This document shows, piece by piece, positions 12,401 through 24,403 of a DNA stretch of 64,000 bases. The notes beneath the pieces were generated by a model, which searched no databases, was not told where the DNA came from, and was given only the letters and a program-made list of their open reading frames with translations. Source of the DNA: Prunus persica (Eukaryota; Streptophyta; Magnoliopsida; Rosales; Rosaceae); assembly GCF_000346465.2 (NCBI RefSeq), contig NC_034010.1, positions 5,707,394 to 5,771,393 on the forward strand. Direction: 5' to 3'. The position numbers and the translations under genes are program-made. Position 1 is the stretch's first letter, and the number at the start of each line of letters is the position of its first letter.

Positions 12401-14500
12401 TTTAGTATTGACCAAAAACATTGTAAGGCAAGTAGAAAGTACTCATTGGATGTGACAGGTACTCCTTCACCACTATCACTATTTCCAATTGCCCCTAAAA
12501 TAAATCGAAATTTGGGAAATCATTAGTTCCTACAAATGGATACAAGGAGAGAATAGGAAAAGCATCATAATATACATTTTTTCTTTTATGAAATGAAAAG
12601 ATGAAATTTTATTTCACAAAAGAAGCTGTACAGCAACGTAGATAAGCAATCCACCGTGAATATATGAGAGAAAACAATAATTCATGCACATCTAGTTTAA
12701 CAAACCAAAACATATTCATGACACTACAAGCTTTCCAGTCTAGAACAATGTCAGGAATAGAAGTGTTCCTAAAATCACAAGAAACGGATGCCCAAAGAGC
12801 TGCCCAATACTTAACCTTCCACCACACCTCCTCCACTTCCATCCCCCTAACATATTTGAAGATACGTTGGTTTCTTTCCGACCAAATAGCGAAATGATAG
12901 CCACCATCATACAGCCCCATATAACTTTAGCTTCTTTCCACCACCCAATACTTTAAATTTCTCTCCAAGCAAAGAAAAACAGTCTTTTGGCAACACCCAA
13001 CCAACATTAATCTCATTAAATAAAGAAACACCATAATTTCCTGCTACATCAGCAAGATAATATATCTTCAAGATATCCTATAATCATCGATATGGTTAAG
13101 AATATTATATACCTTGAGATTTAGTGGAGAAGCTTTCAGCATCCGACAACCCATAACCCTGTCCACACATGAAAGAGAACACAGAGACACCTTTCTATCA
13201 GAATATTTTACTTCAACCTAAATTAAAGAGGAAAATATTTATGACGTAACAGCAATGCCACCATCCACCATGTTCAAGCCCCTACACATACACTCGCATG
13301 TATTATGCATTTTCATTGATTCCCAAACTAACATTGAAACTGTATGAAGTACATACTCTATAGTCATTTAGGCTCATAACATCACTGTACGCCCATATAT
13401 ATTTAATCAACAGTAAACCCAAGGGACTAACTCAGACATAAAAAGGTGACATTTTTCTGGGTTTTCCAGGTGAGTTGGACAGAGAAAAACTGCAAACAGT
13501 GACACATACTTCAATTTCTCTTATATTATAAAACGATGTTTGTCTTTCACTGAAGTATAAGCAAGTAGAAAGCACACTTCACCTAGTAATGGTAGTTTGA
13601 CAACATTATTTACCCAAATTAAATAAACAAAAGTAAAGGAATCGCATCTGATGTACATCGTATCCAATCTTTTAGCTTAAAATGCCATTCACACATTAAT
13701 TCTTATAAAGCAGTTCATGATTTTCATAGGTAACAACGTGAATAGAAAGAGAAATGTTTAATTTTGTAACTCTTGTCAGCATCAGTCCACCTTACATTAG
13801 CTACTCAGTTGATGATCCTCAATAACATTTATCGGAGCATTGTAAGTCATTGTTGTCTCGATAATGTATTTTTTCCCCTAAACATTCAATTAAAGTCACC
13901 TTCAGCAATTGAACTATCTCCAAAATGCATTAAATTTGTGTGGAATTCTAAATCCTCTCCTGCTCTAGTTTCATCCTTCTTCCTCCATACTTAATACATG
14001 CAAATTCAATAGACCTAGGTCAATCAATTTCAAAATCTTTCTCTACCCTAATTCATCCTCCCTTCCATACTTTATACATCCAAATGCAATAGTTTGGGTA
14101 ATCCCAAAATTTAGTATTTTCTTCCAAATGCAATATAGGCGGGGTCCAATTTGACTCAAAATTAAAATGGTGAAGACACTACACAACGTTGAACAATAAA
14201 GTAAAGAACCCACATTGACATTGTCGTTGCCATTGACTAGGGAGAATCGCTGAAATTGGTTCTTCTGATTCAGCGAAACGTGGCTGAGCTTTGTCAATGA
14301 AACCCATGAGTTGCTCAAGTACGAGAACTCATAGCAGCCCTAAACACCACCAGGAAAGATAAGACTACTACAAGAGTAAGAAAAGAACTGAAATGAAATG
14401 GAAAAGAATTAATAAATAAAAAAGGCGATAATGGGAGGGTGCTTACCGGTTTATGCAGAAGGGGAATAGAAACAGCTGTGAGCGCCAGGGAACGGGGCAT
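9483..14500 (-). CDS. Small membrane protein, probably plastid-targeted, 216 aa, nine exons
   Basis: Exons, in transcript order, with matching phases: 14500-14447, 14339-14214, 13158-13113, 12494-12443, 11134-11039, 10472-10419, 10318-10253, 9713-9635, 9560-9483 (stop TAA at 9485-9483). All but the exon 2 end have good GT-AG signals. The exon 2 donor (gtgggt) is the weakest call. Residues 1-60 are Ser/Asn-rich with few acidic residues and resemble a chloroplast transit peptide. About 94-125 hold a basic start ILKKLRRYG then a hydrophobic span. Residues 144-191 are conserved-looking (MVWAGSQVTKL, GGALALAPLVDRGLSWF). The last 25 residues form a C-terminal transmembrane helix ending LLWA. It vaguely recalls FAM210/DUF1279-like membrane proteins, but I do not recognise the family with confidence. 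A LINE tail sits in the intron between exons 3 and 4. Likely TATA box: 14588-14581. Confidence 0.8.
12575..13056 (-). mobile_element. 5'-truncated LINE tail inside an intron
   Basis: On the minus strand, about 12609-12920 translates to a LINE C-terminal remnant containing IWSERNQRIF, VWWKVKYWAALWAS and IPDIVLDWKA, the tail commonly following the reverse transcriptase zinc-binding region of plant LINEs. The 3' end is A-rich (plus 12575-12605). Direct repeats ataatata at 12567-12574 and 13057-13064 could be the target duplication, but they are short and in AT-rich DNA. The element is in the same orientation as its host gene and lies between exons 3 and 4. Confidence 0.65.
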
Positions 14501-14890
14501 GATGGAGAGATTGAAGGAGGAGACACAGAGAGACTGTTGCACCCGCACAAGGTTTCGGGCGCGCGAACTCGCAAACTGGCTTTTATACACTACCACTCTA
14601 CATTTACGTATTGTACATTTACCCCACATTTCGCTACATCTCAGCCATGCTAATGATCTAACCGCTTAAAAAGATGCCACGTCATCAAGATTTGGGTAAT
14701 ATATTGGGCCTTGGTCTAATCAGCTAGACCGAAGAAAATACTCCAAATTGAAATAGGCCCATGCGATCAGGTGCTTGCCTAGCACGTGAGTTGCAATAAC
14801 GAAAAGTTAAATAATCTAGGAGTAAATTATTTTGGTCGAAACGAGCAACAGCCGAAAGCGAGGACACTTGCGACGGACGAAGAAGAAAGT
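14501..14890. promoter_or_regulatory. Bidirectional promoter between the membrane-protein gene and SUA
   Basis: The start codon of the minus gene is at 14500. A TATA box on its strand (gtataaaa) is at 14588-14581, and its 5' leader is CT-rich. The plus-strand SUA leader begins near 14880-14900 within a GA-rich purine block (agagagagagag at about 14901-14912) and its first intron starts at 14954. No TATA box is obvious on the plus side. The shared upstream region is therefore about 300 bp and may be co-regulated. Confidence 0.6.
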
Positions 14891-17800
14891 AGACGGACAG
14901 AGAGAGAGAGAGAGTGCAAAAGTTGGCCTGAGATCTGAAGCTTAGGATCTACGGTAAGCTTTTGGTTCTTCTTCTTCCTCTGGGTTTGCGATGCTACCTG
15001 AGGTTCCTAATTGCAGGAATTTTCAATTTTGCGAAACTCCTTATTTATTTATTTATAATAAATTAAAACAAAATGAAAAAAAAAAAAAAAAATCTGATGC
15101 AAATTATTGTACCCTTGTTTCCAATTTTAGTCAGCCCTTGTCCTCAACGAGGTTTTTGAATGGAATGGAGTTGTCTCCAATTTCTGTTGAAATTCAGGGC
15201 ATTGCTTTTGTGCCCTGAGGTATATTGCTCAAAAAAGCAATGGACTTTGGGTCAATTACGATTATGTGATTATCTTCATCCATTTTGTTTTTAAAAATTG
15301 TCGGTTTGATTTTGTTCAGGTCTGCATTGGCTTTTTTTGAAGTTCCTTTTCAGGGTTTTAGTTGGTTCAATCAGAGTTTAGTCTTATTTTTAGGTAATTT
15401 AGTTTTTCAATTAGGATTTTTATGAAGCCTGTGTAAATGGGTCAGTTACGCTTTGTCATCTATGATCTAAGTCTAACATATTGATTGTTCAAGTTTTGAT
15501 TGAATGGATTGTATGTATATAAGCTGATGGTATCTTCTGTCGAAGGTATTGTGTGTTAAGAGAATTGGGACTTTGTGGAAAGGATTTTGGTTATTCCGGT
15601 TGTGACTTGTGAAAGGGAGGCCAACAAGGTCAAAGTCATGGGAATTGTAGGTGCTTGGTTCATCACGGGCATAACTGTGTGTGTCTGTTTGTGCATTATA
15701 TTACAGGAAAGGTATTCAAATTCTGAACGATATCATCATCGAGCGCTTTGTCGAGTTTTGCTTGCATGCAAGAAAGAAATGGATCCCGGTCGCTATGGTC
15801 TTCAGCAAGGATGGGATAATAACAGCGTAATTGTGGTTTCCTCCTTAATAAATCACCTATATGGGATGAATCATGATAAATACAAGAATTTATTAGGGCC
15901 CAATCTGACTGTCCATTTTTTTGGGAGAAAAATGAGAGAAAGCCATGGGGCAATGAGGATATGGACTGACTGGATTTGCCTAACCTCATATCATCATTGA
16001 TCTGTTGCTGACATTACCTTATTCTCTTGAATCCACAGGCTCTGGAGGGGTATGCTGCGGTCCATGAGCCAAACTTTCGGTGAGTGCTACTGACTGTTTC
16101 TTTTCATCTTCATTACGGTAATTTAGAACTCATAGGCAAAATTGGCTCCTTAAATTTGTATGAAGAGCAGATTGAGATTAACTTTTTAGTTCTACTGCCC
16201 AAATTTCATTAATGGTTGTATACCAATATCTGTCATTGGTACTGTCTGAATATTCCCTTTAATTTTGTCATCAATCTTTTTAATTGGGTGCATTGTGTTA
16301 CATTATATCTTCTCCTTTTGTCCCATATTATAATTATTTTTTGGCAGGGTCGGTGGTTCATACGATGAAAGGAGGTTTATAGATGACAGATACTCAAGGG
16401 ACGACGTCTATCCAAGAAATGCTTTTCACCGCGATGTTTTGGATAGGGATAACTATCCACCACCACCTCATGCTGTTGGTGTATGGCCACATTCAAGAAG
16501 AAGAAGTTATGAAGAAGAAATTCCCGTTGATAGGGATAGGAGACATGAGAAACAATACATTGATTCATATCATGAGATGGATAACTTTCGTGATCATGAG
16601 ATGGATAACTTTCGTGATCATGAGATTGATACATTTCAGGAATTTGATAAATTTCGAGATAGCTATCGCAGTGTTGATAGCTATCGTGATCCTGGATTTG
16701 ACAGGATTGCAAGGCTTGGTGGACGTGATCGTGATGATTATGCATATGATGATTTTGACTATAGGTCCCGTGCTACCCATCAAAACAGAGAGGAGAGTCG
16801 TGAAAGGGATTATGACTATGGCCGACACAGTTATGATTCTGATTATGACAGAGGTAGTAGGAGAGATAGCAATTGGAGGCGTCGTGGATCTCGTGAATCT
16901 CGTGAATCTCGTGACCGAGAGCGTGAGAAGAAATGTTTGAGTAGGGAAAGAGAACAGAGTCCACATAGAAGGCATGAGCGTTCTCGCTCCCGGTCCATTT
17001 CTCGCGGGCATGAGGATCGTCCTAGATCAAGGTCCCCTAGAGGTCGAAGCCATGGACGAAGTCATCGAGAGGACAGCTATGATGATGGACGGCATGAGAG
17101 AACTGATAGGCGAAGGGACCGTGATGAGAAACGCCAGAGAGAGCATTATTCTGTGGTATGTTTTGCATCTTTCTGTTCAACCTAATTGCCTATGTGTTTA
17201 CTGTATGCAGGATGACTTACTGAGTATGATGTTCTTTTGTAGGCCCCATCTGCAACTATTGTTGTGAAGGGTCTTTCACAGAAGACGACTGAGGAAGATC
17301 TATACCAGATCCTTGTAATATGTCATCTGATGTTTTGTTATGAATACCACATTTCTACTTCTCTCTACTTTTTGATAACCTTGCAATTTGTATATCTTTC
17401 AGACTGAATGGGGACCCCTTAGACATGTCCGTGTGATCAAAGAACGTAATTCTGGCATCTCTCGTGGATTTGCTTTTATTGATTTTCCTTCTGTGGTATG
17501 TATTATTCTTTTCGTATAAATGTTTTGCATTTGATTTGAATAAAAATAATTCACAATGGAGTTTCTGTTTGTTTAATAGGGAGCAGCATGCGCTATGATG
17601 GACAAGATTGGGGATGATGGACTTGTGGTGGATGGCCGAAAGCTTTTTTTTGAGTACAGGTGTTTTTTTTGTTGGTCCTACTTTACTGGATGAAGTCTTA
17701 ATATAACCATCACCGAAGTGTGGTAGCATTATTTTGTCATTGTGAAATACATATATATATCTATGTACATAGAGAGCTTCCATTCTTATTTGAGGGACAC

Positions 17801-20800
17801 CCTTGTAGGGCTCACTCCACATTGTATTTCGCTAATCCTAATCGTGTATTTTATATATCCTGTCTTTCTTAACTGATGACAAAATAGATACAAGAAGTGA
17901 GTAGATATAAAACTTTTGGGTTGGAGAGGGATGATCATGTTCTTAGTTATTTGAACCCCACTGGGAAATGCCAGTTTGTTTTGTCGACTTTCTTCCTCCC
18001 CCTCTATCAACAAAAAAAGGAAGGCCAGCTTGCGTCTTATTCCCATGAATCGACATGAACTTTGATCAAAGCGAGGAAGAAAGTGATGAAGTGTCTTTTT
18101 TTAATTTTGAACTTTTAATTTTTTAATTTTTATTTTTTCTCGGGTGGTGGTAAGGGTAAAATTTAGTAAAGGTGACTGCATAGTTAACGTAAACAATAAA
18201 GGACATCTTGCATGATGTGCGGATACTTAATGCCTCAATAAATGAAGGATTTTCTTTCTGTGTCAGATGTATTCTCAGCTGTCAGATGATGCAAATGCTG
18301 AAAGTGTGGTTTTGTTTTTGTCCCTGGAATGGGACCCATATTATTTTTCCATGAGTGTACTTATTTCCATTTTGAACTGTGTTTTGTTGCAGTAGTAAGC
18401 CGACTGGGGGTGCAGGTGGATCTTTTGGTCAGGAGAATGCTGTGAAATCAGGCCATAATAACCGTAAAAGCATCACAGTGCCCTCTGATTGGATGTGCAT
18501 TAGTTGTGAATATGTTAATTTTGCACGGCGGACATCCTGCTTTCAGGTGTGTATTTTTTTTTCCATTACAAGGTATTAATTTCTTTTTGTCTTGATATAT
18601 TTTGACGAATTAACCCTCCATCATGTAATAGTAAAGTGCTAAATTCATACCAACAATGTTGCCTTTTCTGGGAAGAACAGCTGCACTTATGTGCTTGGAA
18701 ATATTCCATTATATGACTTTAGGTGGTTTTGTTAAAGACCTTCTGTGCTTTTGTGGTAGAATTTCAACTCTGCTATGTTTAGATACAGTGCTTTGGGAAC
18801 AAAATCTTTTGTGTCCAAGTAAATATGTAACTATGGTACAATAGAAAAGAAATTTTTATTGTTTTATTATTTTAGAAAACAAAATTTTCAACATGCATAA
18901 CTGTGTAATGTATGTGGATTAGTTTATTTTTTCTTAAGAATAATTAATGTAAGTTGATTATCAAAAAAGGAAAAAAAAAAATTCATGTAGGTTAGTGAGT
19001 CTCTGTTTTCCTCCTTTGTTGCAGTGCAATAAGGCACGAACTGAGGATGCTCCGGCAGCAGATATTTCTTTATCCAATCAAATGACTTCAGCAAAGAAAG
19101 GATCTGAAGCTGGTTAGTCTACCTTGTTTCTTTTAGCTGGCGTAATTAACTATTAATTTTTATGAACTTAACTGAGTATATATGTCATTAGGTCCTACTC
19201 ATGTTTTGGTTGTTCGCGGACTGGATGAAAATGCTGATGAGGAAATGCTGCGCTATGAATTTTCCAAACATGCCGCAATTAAGGTGCAAATGCTGAACAA
19301 ATTGAATTCTTTTTATTTATTCATTTAGTGTCATCTTAAAGTTAAACAAGACAGATTTTTTTTTCTATCTAGCATGTGCATCAGAGATTTATTGATATTA
19401 TTTTGCAGGATCTTCGTCTTGTTAGAGACAAATTTACTCATGTTTCAAGGGGATTTGCATTTGTACATTTCCATTCGGTATGCCAGCTTTTTTCCCCTCC
19501 CTTTTCAGTTATTCAGTTGGTTAAATGTTGTAATTTTATTGTCTTCCATTTTTTCTGGTATTCATTTGCGTGGCCTTAATGTTCTGATTCAAGAATTGAA
19601 GGACACTGAAGTTAACTGATGTTGGGGACGAGGAAACAATGTGAGCTGTTAAAATCACGGAACTTAAATATAAAAGAAAAATGTTACTTGTCTCCCAACT
19701 TATATTTACAGAACTTAATGTAAAAAATTTATCTTTAAAATGTACATGTTCAGAACTTATGAGTATAATTGTACAGATCTTATATGTGGTCATCATATGC
19801 TGAGTTTTTATTTGTAGGGTAATTGTATCACCTCTACTTTATAAGCTCCTTTCCAATAGGGAAATGATGTTTTGAACATTTTTATTTGCTGGTTGTATGA
19901 GGAAATGTGGTGTGACTAGATTTAAATTTGTATATTCCTGACCAAAAGATTGGGCAAAATGTTTCTGTGGGATGTATTAGGTAGTTGGCAGCTCACTTTG
20001 ATGGGGTCTCCCAATGCTGAACTATATTTTAATAGAGCTCCTTTAACTAACCACATAAGTTTAAATGAAGGTGCTATAAATGTTATGCCATATGAACTTC
20101 TATAACCTGATCAATGAAAATGATTTTCTAGATGTGTGATATGATCATGGCTTGCATCCAGATGTCTGATATGGTTTTCTATACTTACGATTACACACAA
20201 TCAAGGGCATAAACAAAACCCATCTAATTCAAACTGTTATTGTACATATTCAGAAGTGTGATATGTTGATGTCTTTCGTCTAAAAAACTGCATCCCTCTC
20301 TACCCAATTCTTTTGATCTGAGATTTAACATGTTTGCATGTGGTTGTCCGAAAAAGAAACCTGTCTGCATGTGCACCTCTTGTTTTGAGTCTTAAAAGTT
20401 TTTTGCATTTGTAGTGGGGTAAGTTGGAGTTGTAATACACCTTTTGTTTAAATCATGTAAAGAATGAGGAAAAAAAAGAAGAATTTTTATGTCCTCAAAA
20501 TTTCCCTGGCAGGTTATTTCTCCTCTTCATTATTCTATTTTTTTTTTTTTAATCAATTGGCTTTTAGTCTCAAAGGCTGTGTGGGTGCATGTATTGTGTG
20601 GTCTTTCTGCTAATGTTGATTAACTTTATCGTGCTTGGTTAAAATTGTGTAAATGGTACACCTTATTACAATTTTTTGCTCTCTAGTATCCCAGAAGTAG
20701 AAGTATAATAACTTCCTTAAAGATGCCTTAGTCGTAAAAGCTTGATTTATTTATTATTATATTTTAATTACGCTTTGGTTGCAAGTCTTTTGTGTTTCAG

Positions 20801-23800
20801 GGCGACAGAGTTACAAGACTGTACTTATTATTATTATTTTTTTGAATAGAAACATTTTTATTCAAATTTGTAAGGATCAAAACAAGGGCATTTAGAACGC
20901 AGATAAAAAGAAAAAACACTAGCCGGTGAAACAGACACAAGGCCACTCAACACATAACTAAACAACCAAACATAAAACAACCCCTTAAGATACTACGGCC
21001 AGCAGATTGCGCATAATTGTAGGATAGGGTACATCCTTAAAAGCAAGGGAAGTTGATGCCCAAAGGGCAGCCCAAAACTTCACTCTATCCCATTACTCTG
21101 CCACTCCCACTCCCTTATAATCCTCAAAGATTCTCCTGTTACGTTCCAGCCATAGGTTCCAAACCACTGCCTGCATCAGACTACCCCAGAGAATTTTGGC
21201 TTTCTTTCTACAAGACTGTACTTATGAGTTATTAAGTACAGTCTAGGAACTTGGTCACCCCCCTGATGGACGTGTTCTTCGTTTCTGTCTGTCTTCCAAT
21301 GTGAGATGTGAAGAAACAAAGAAATCAGCGCAGTTTTTTGTTTTAAGCTGCAACCCTATGATTTTCAGGTGGGAGATGCTACAAAAGCTCTTGAAGCAAC
21401 AAATGGAACAACACTTGAGAGGAATGGGCAAATTTTGAGAGTAGCATATGCAAAGAGCATTCTTGGTCCAGGATCTTCACAGTCAAGCAGCTTGGCAGCT
21501 GCGGCAATTGAGGCAGCCACCTTTGCGCAACAGGTTTCTCTTAAAATAATTTTATACGTTTTTTACATCTGTTTTGTTGACTTATATGATACTTCTTATA
21601 TATATAAACTTTATATTAATTGTAAGCACTTGAACAACAAATATAATATTTTTAGATCACATGATTATTAGAATAATTTTTGAAGAATAATGGAAAGCAG
21701 ACGTTCATGAGAGTGAAAAATGTTTTGGTTCACCACATAGATGGAAGACATTACATGTCTAGAAAGATTTCCATAACTTTAAGATGAGTAATTAAATACT
21801 CAAATACTCAAATATTTAGATATATCTGCTGTACATGGCTGCCATTTAATTAGTTGTTGTGTGGTCAGAATTTGTGTTAAAATATTATCTCATGATTAAT
21901 GGAGATTCCCAGGGCCAGAGTATACTTATTTGACAATGTGGAAAAGTTGATTCTTGATTTTTTTATTACTACTTATAAAAAAGCTGATGAATAATTTATC
22001 AACAATAATAATACCACCCATACAAGGAATATATTCTAAGAGGGCTAAATTATTAGGAAGCATTAAATTCTGAGGAACTTTGTAATTTTAATTGTAATAA
22101 AAGGTAGCTGATTAAGTTTTTGTTATACATTCAAATTACTAGTTTGAGTCTTCGTAGATGAAAAATCATAAATTTTGTTAATTATACACAATCAGTTCAC
22201 ATCAATCTTTTCAGGCTAAAAGAATACTCAGTCCGACAATGAACTGGTTTTATGGGGTTGAATGGGTACTAAACCAACTCAGTTAAAATTAAAATAGAAA
22301 GCGAAGCTGCCTTGGTCAGTTGACCACCCTCTGCGGAAAATGCCCACCACAATAGAGGACTATGTATGAAAAAGACCTACTAGGGTGAGTAGCAGATATT
22401 TAAGCTTTTGGATTGACTAGTTTCCAAGAAAACAGAAGATAGACCATAATGATTCTTTAAAAATTTCATATTAAGTCACGACCTTGTAACCCGAGAAAAG
22501 AGAAGAGAACCATTATGCTCAATTCTTTCCGTTAGTTTGAGTTAGAGGAATTGGAAGAGGAGAAATTTATGATGTTTGGAACTGTTTTGCTGGTATTTTG
22601 TTATGTTACATTATGATATAATGGATATGCAGGGGCAATGAACAGCTTATGTGAACTAGGACAGGTTAGGTTAACTTGCCTGTGTGAGTTAGACAGGTTT
22701 GATAAACTTGTTTAGTATAATTGTATAGTGGGCTTAGGGCTGCACACAAGTACTCTCAGACATTCCGCAGATCAGATTTGGTCTCATTTTTTACTCAATA
22801 ACGCAATCCCTTATTGCATCCCTTCTTGGGAAAAGATTAGTCTGTTGAAATTCAAGGTATGATGGTTGTTACTGTAGCAGGGTAACCACCCCAACTGTGT
22901 GTTGCTTTGATTATAGCTACTTTCTTTTTCTTGTTGGAGAAAAAAAAAAATCTAAAAAGAGGAGACCAGTCGCCTCTGTTTGTCTATACAACCCGTTTAT
23001 TCAACAGTCTGTTGTTTTTGCTTTCTTGCATATGTCACTGTGTATTTTACTGAATCTTAGGCTCTCTTTTTTCGTATTGGTTTATTTTTTTAATTTTTTT
23101 TGTATAGTATGATTCTGTTGGTTGGGCACCAAAGGAATATAATCCAGATGACAATCAATCCACTGGGGGGGAGCAAAATGGCGGGGAGATGGCAGTACAA
23201 CAAGATGGTTTGGCTCCACAATCTGGTTTTGTGTGGGATGAGGCATCTGGTTATTACTATGATGCTGCTTCTGGGTTCTACTATGATCCAAATACAGGTT
23301 CTTTTTTTAATCAATAAATACAGGTTCTTCTATTTGTATTTCATTTTCCCCCTTGTTCCATTGCATCGTACAAAGATGGTTATGAACCAACCCTTTATGA
23401 TTTTTTTATTTTCTTACTTTTAAATCTTTTTGGTGGATTCACGGGACGAAAAGGTTCCGACCAAATTACATATAACATATCAAATTACTGAATTTTGATA
23501 TCATTTCTGAATGCTGCAAGTTGTAGATTCTAATTTCAAACTATTTCTTGGCTGTCATATTGGATGAAGTACAAAGTTCTTTCTCCAGTATTTTGGGTTG
23601 GAGGTGATGAGGGTGGGAGAGGTATTCATGTTCTGGAAGTTGAATAGAAGGCAGGGGATGGGCACAGGTTTGGTTTGCTTGGGTTAAAGCCCAACACCAA
23701 TCCAACCCTAGATGCTGGTGTAGACATAAATAACAATTTGATATTGACCAATGGACTATTGAAACCAAGGAAACCCAGCCCAAAAAAAATAGGTTAAGTA

Positions 23801-24360
23801 GGCTTGTGTTTGTGGTATGTGTTTGTTGACAAATGCTATAAGAAGATACCAAGGCTCAAATGTTAAACAAGACTCCATTGAGAGCCCATGTTGACGGATA
23901 TAGTCTGAAGGGAATCCTATAACCAGTAGTAGACAAGAAACTCTCCTATATGAATAAAAAGATGCAAATTGTTTGAATTCAGACAGGTTAGTCGGGTTGG
24001 GGGTGATTCTGTCAGACTCCTGATCTGTTTGCCTGAATATGTTTGGTGTATTTCCCTGTTATGTTCAAACTGGAGTATCTGTTGGTCCTTCAAGGCAGTG
24101 GGTCAGTCACTTTAAAGGCAGTGGGCCAGTCAATTTCAAACTGGACTAATTTTCTGCTGTATCACATAGAGCCTTTTCCTTTTCTCCCAATAATGCTATT
24201 GCTTATAAAACTAAATTCAGGGACCAGGGAGCTCTAATAGTCATCTAATGTTTAAGTAGCTTAATATTGTGTGCTGTCATAGATGTTGTAATTGGATGAA
24301 CTTATTCAATGAGTAGGTTTTAATTTGCCACTCTGTTCCTTGCCTTCACACACACACATA

Positions 24361-24403
<43 letters not shown>

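Noticed and set aside
16383..17011. Overlapping Ile/Met-rich frames on both strands within the large SUA exon
   Set aside because: Shadows of the Asp/Arg/Ser-rich SUA coding frame, which splices correctly on both sides.
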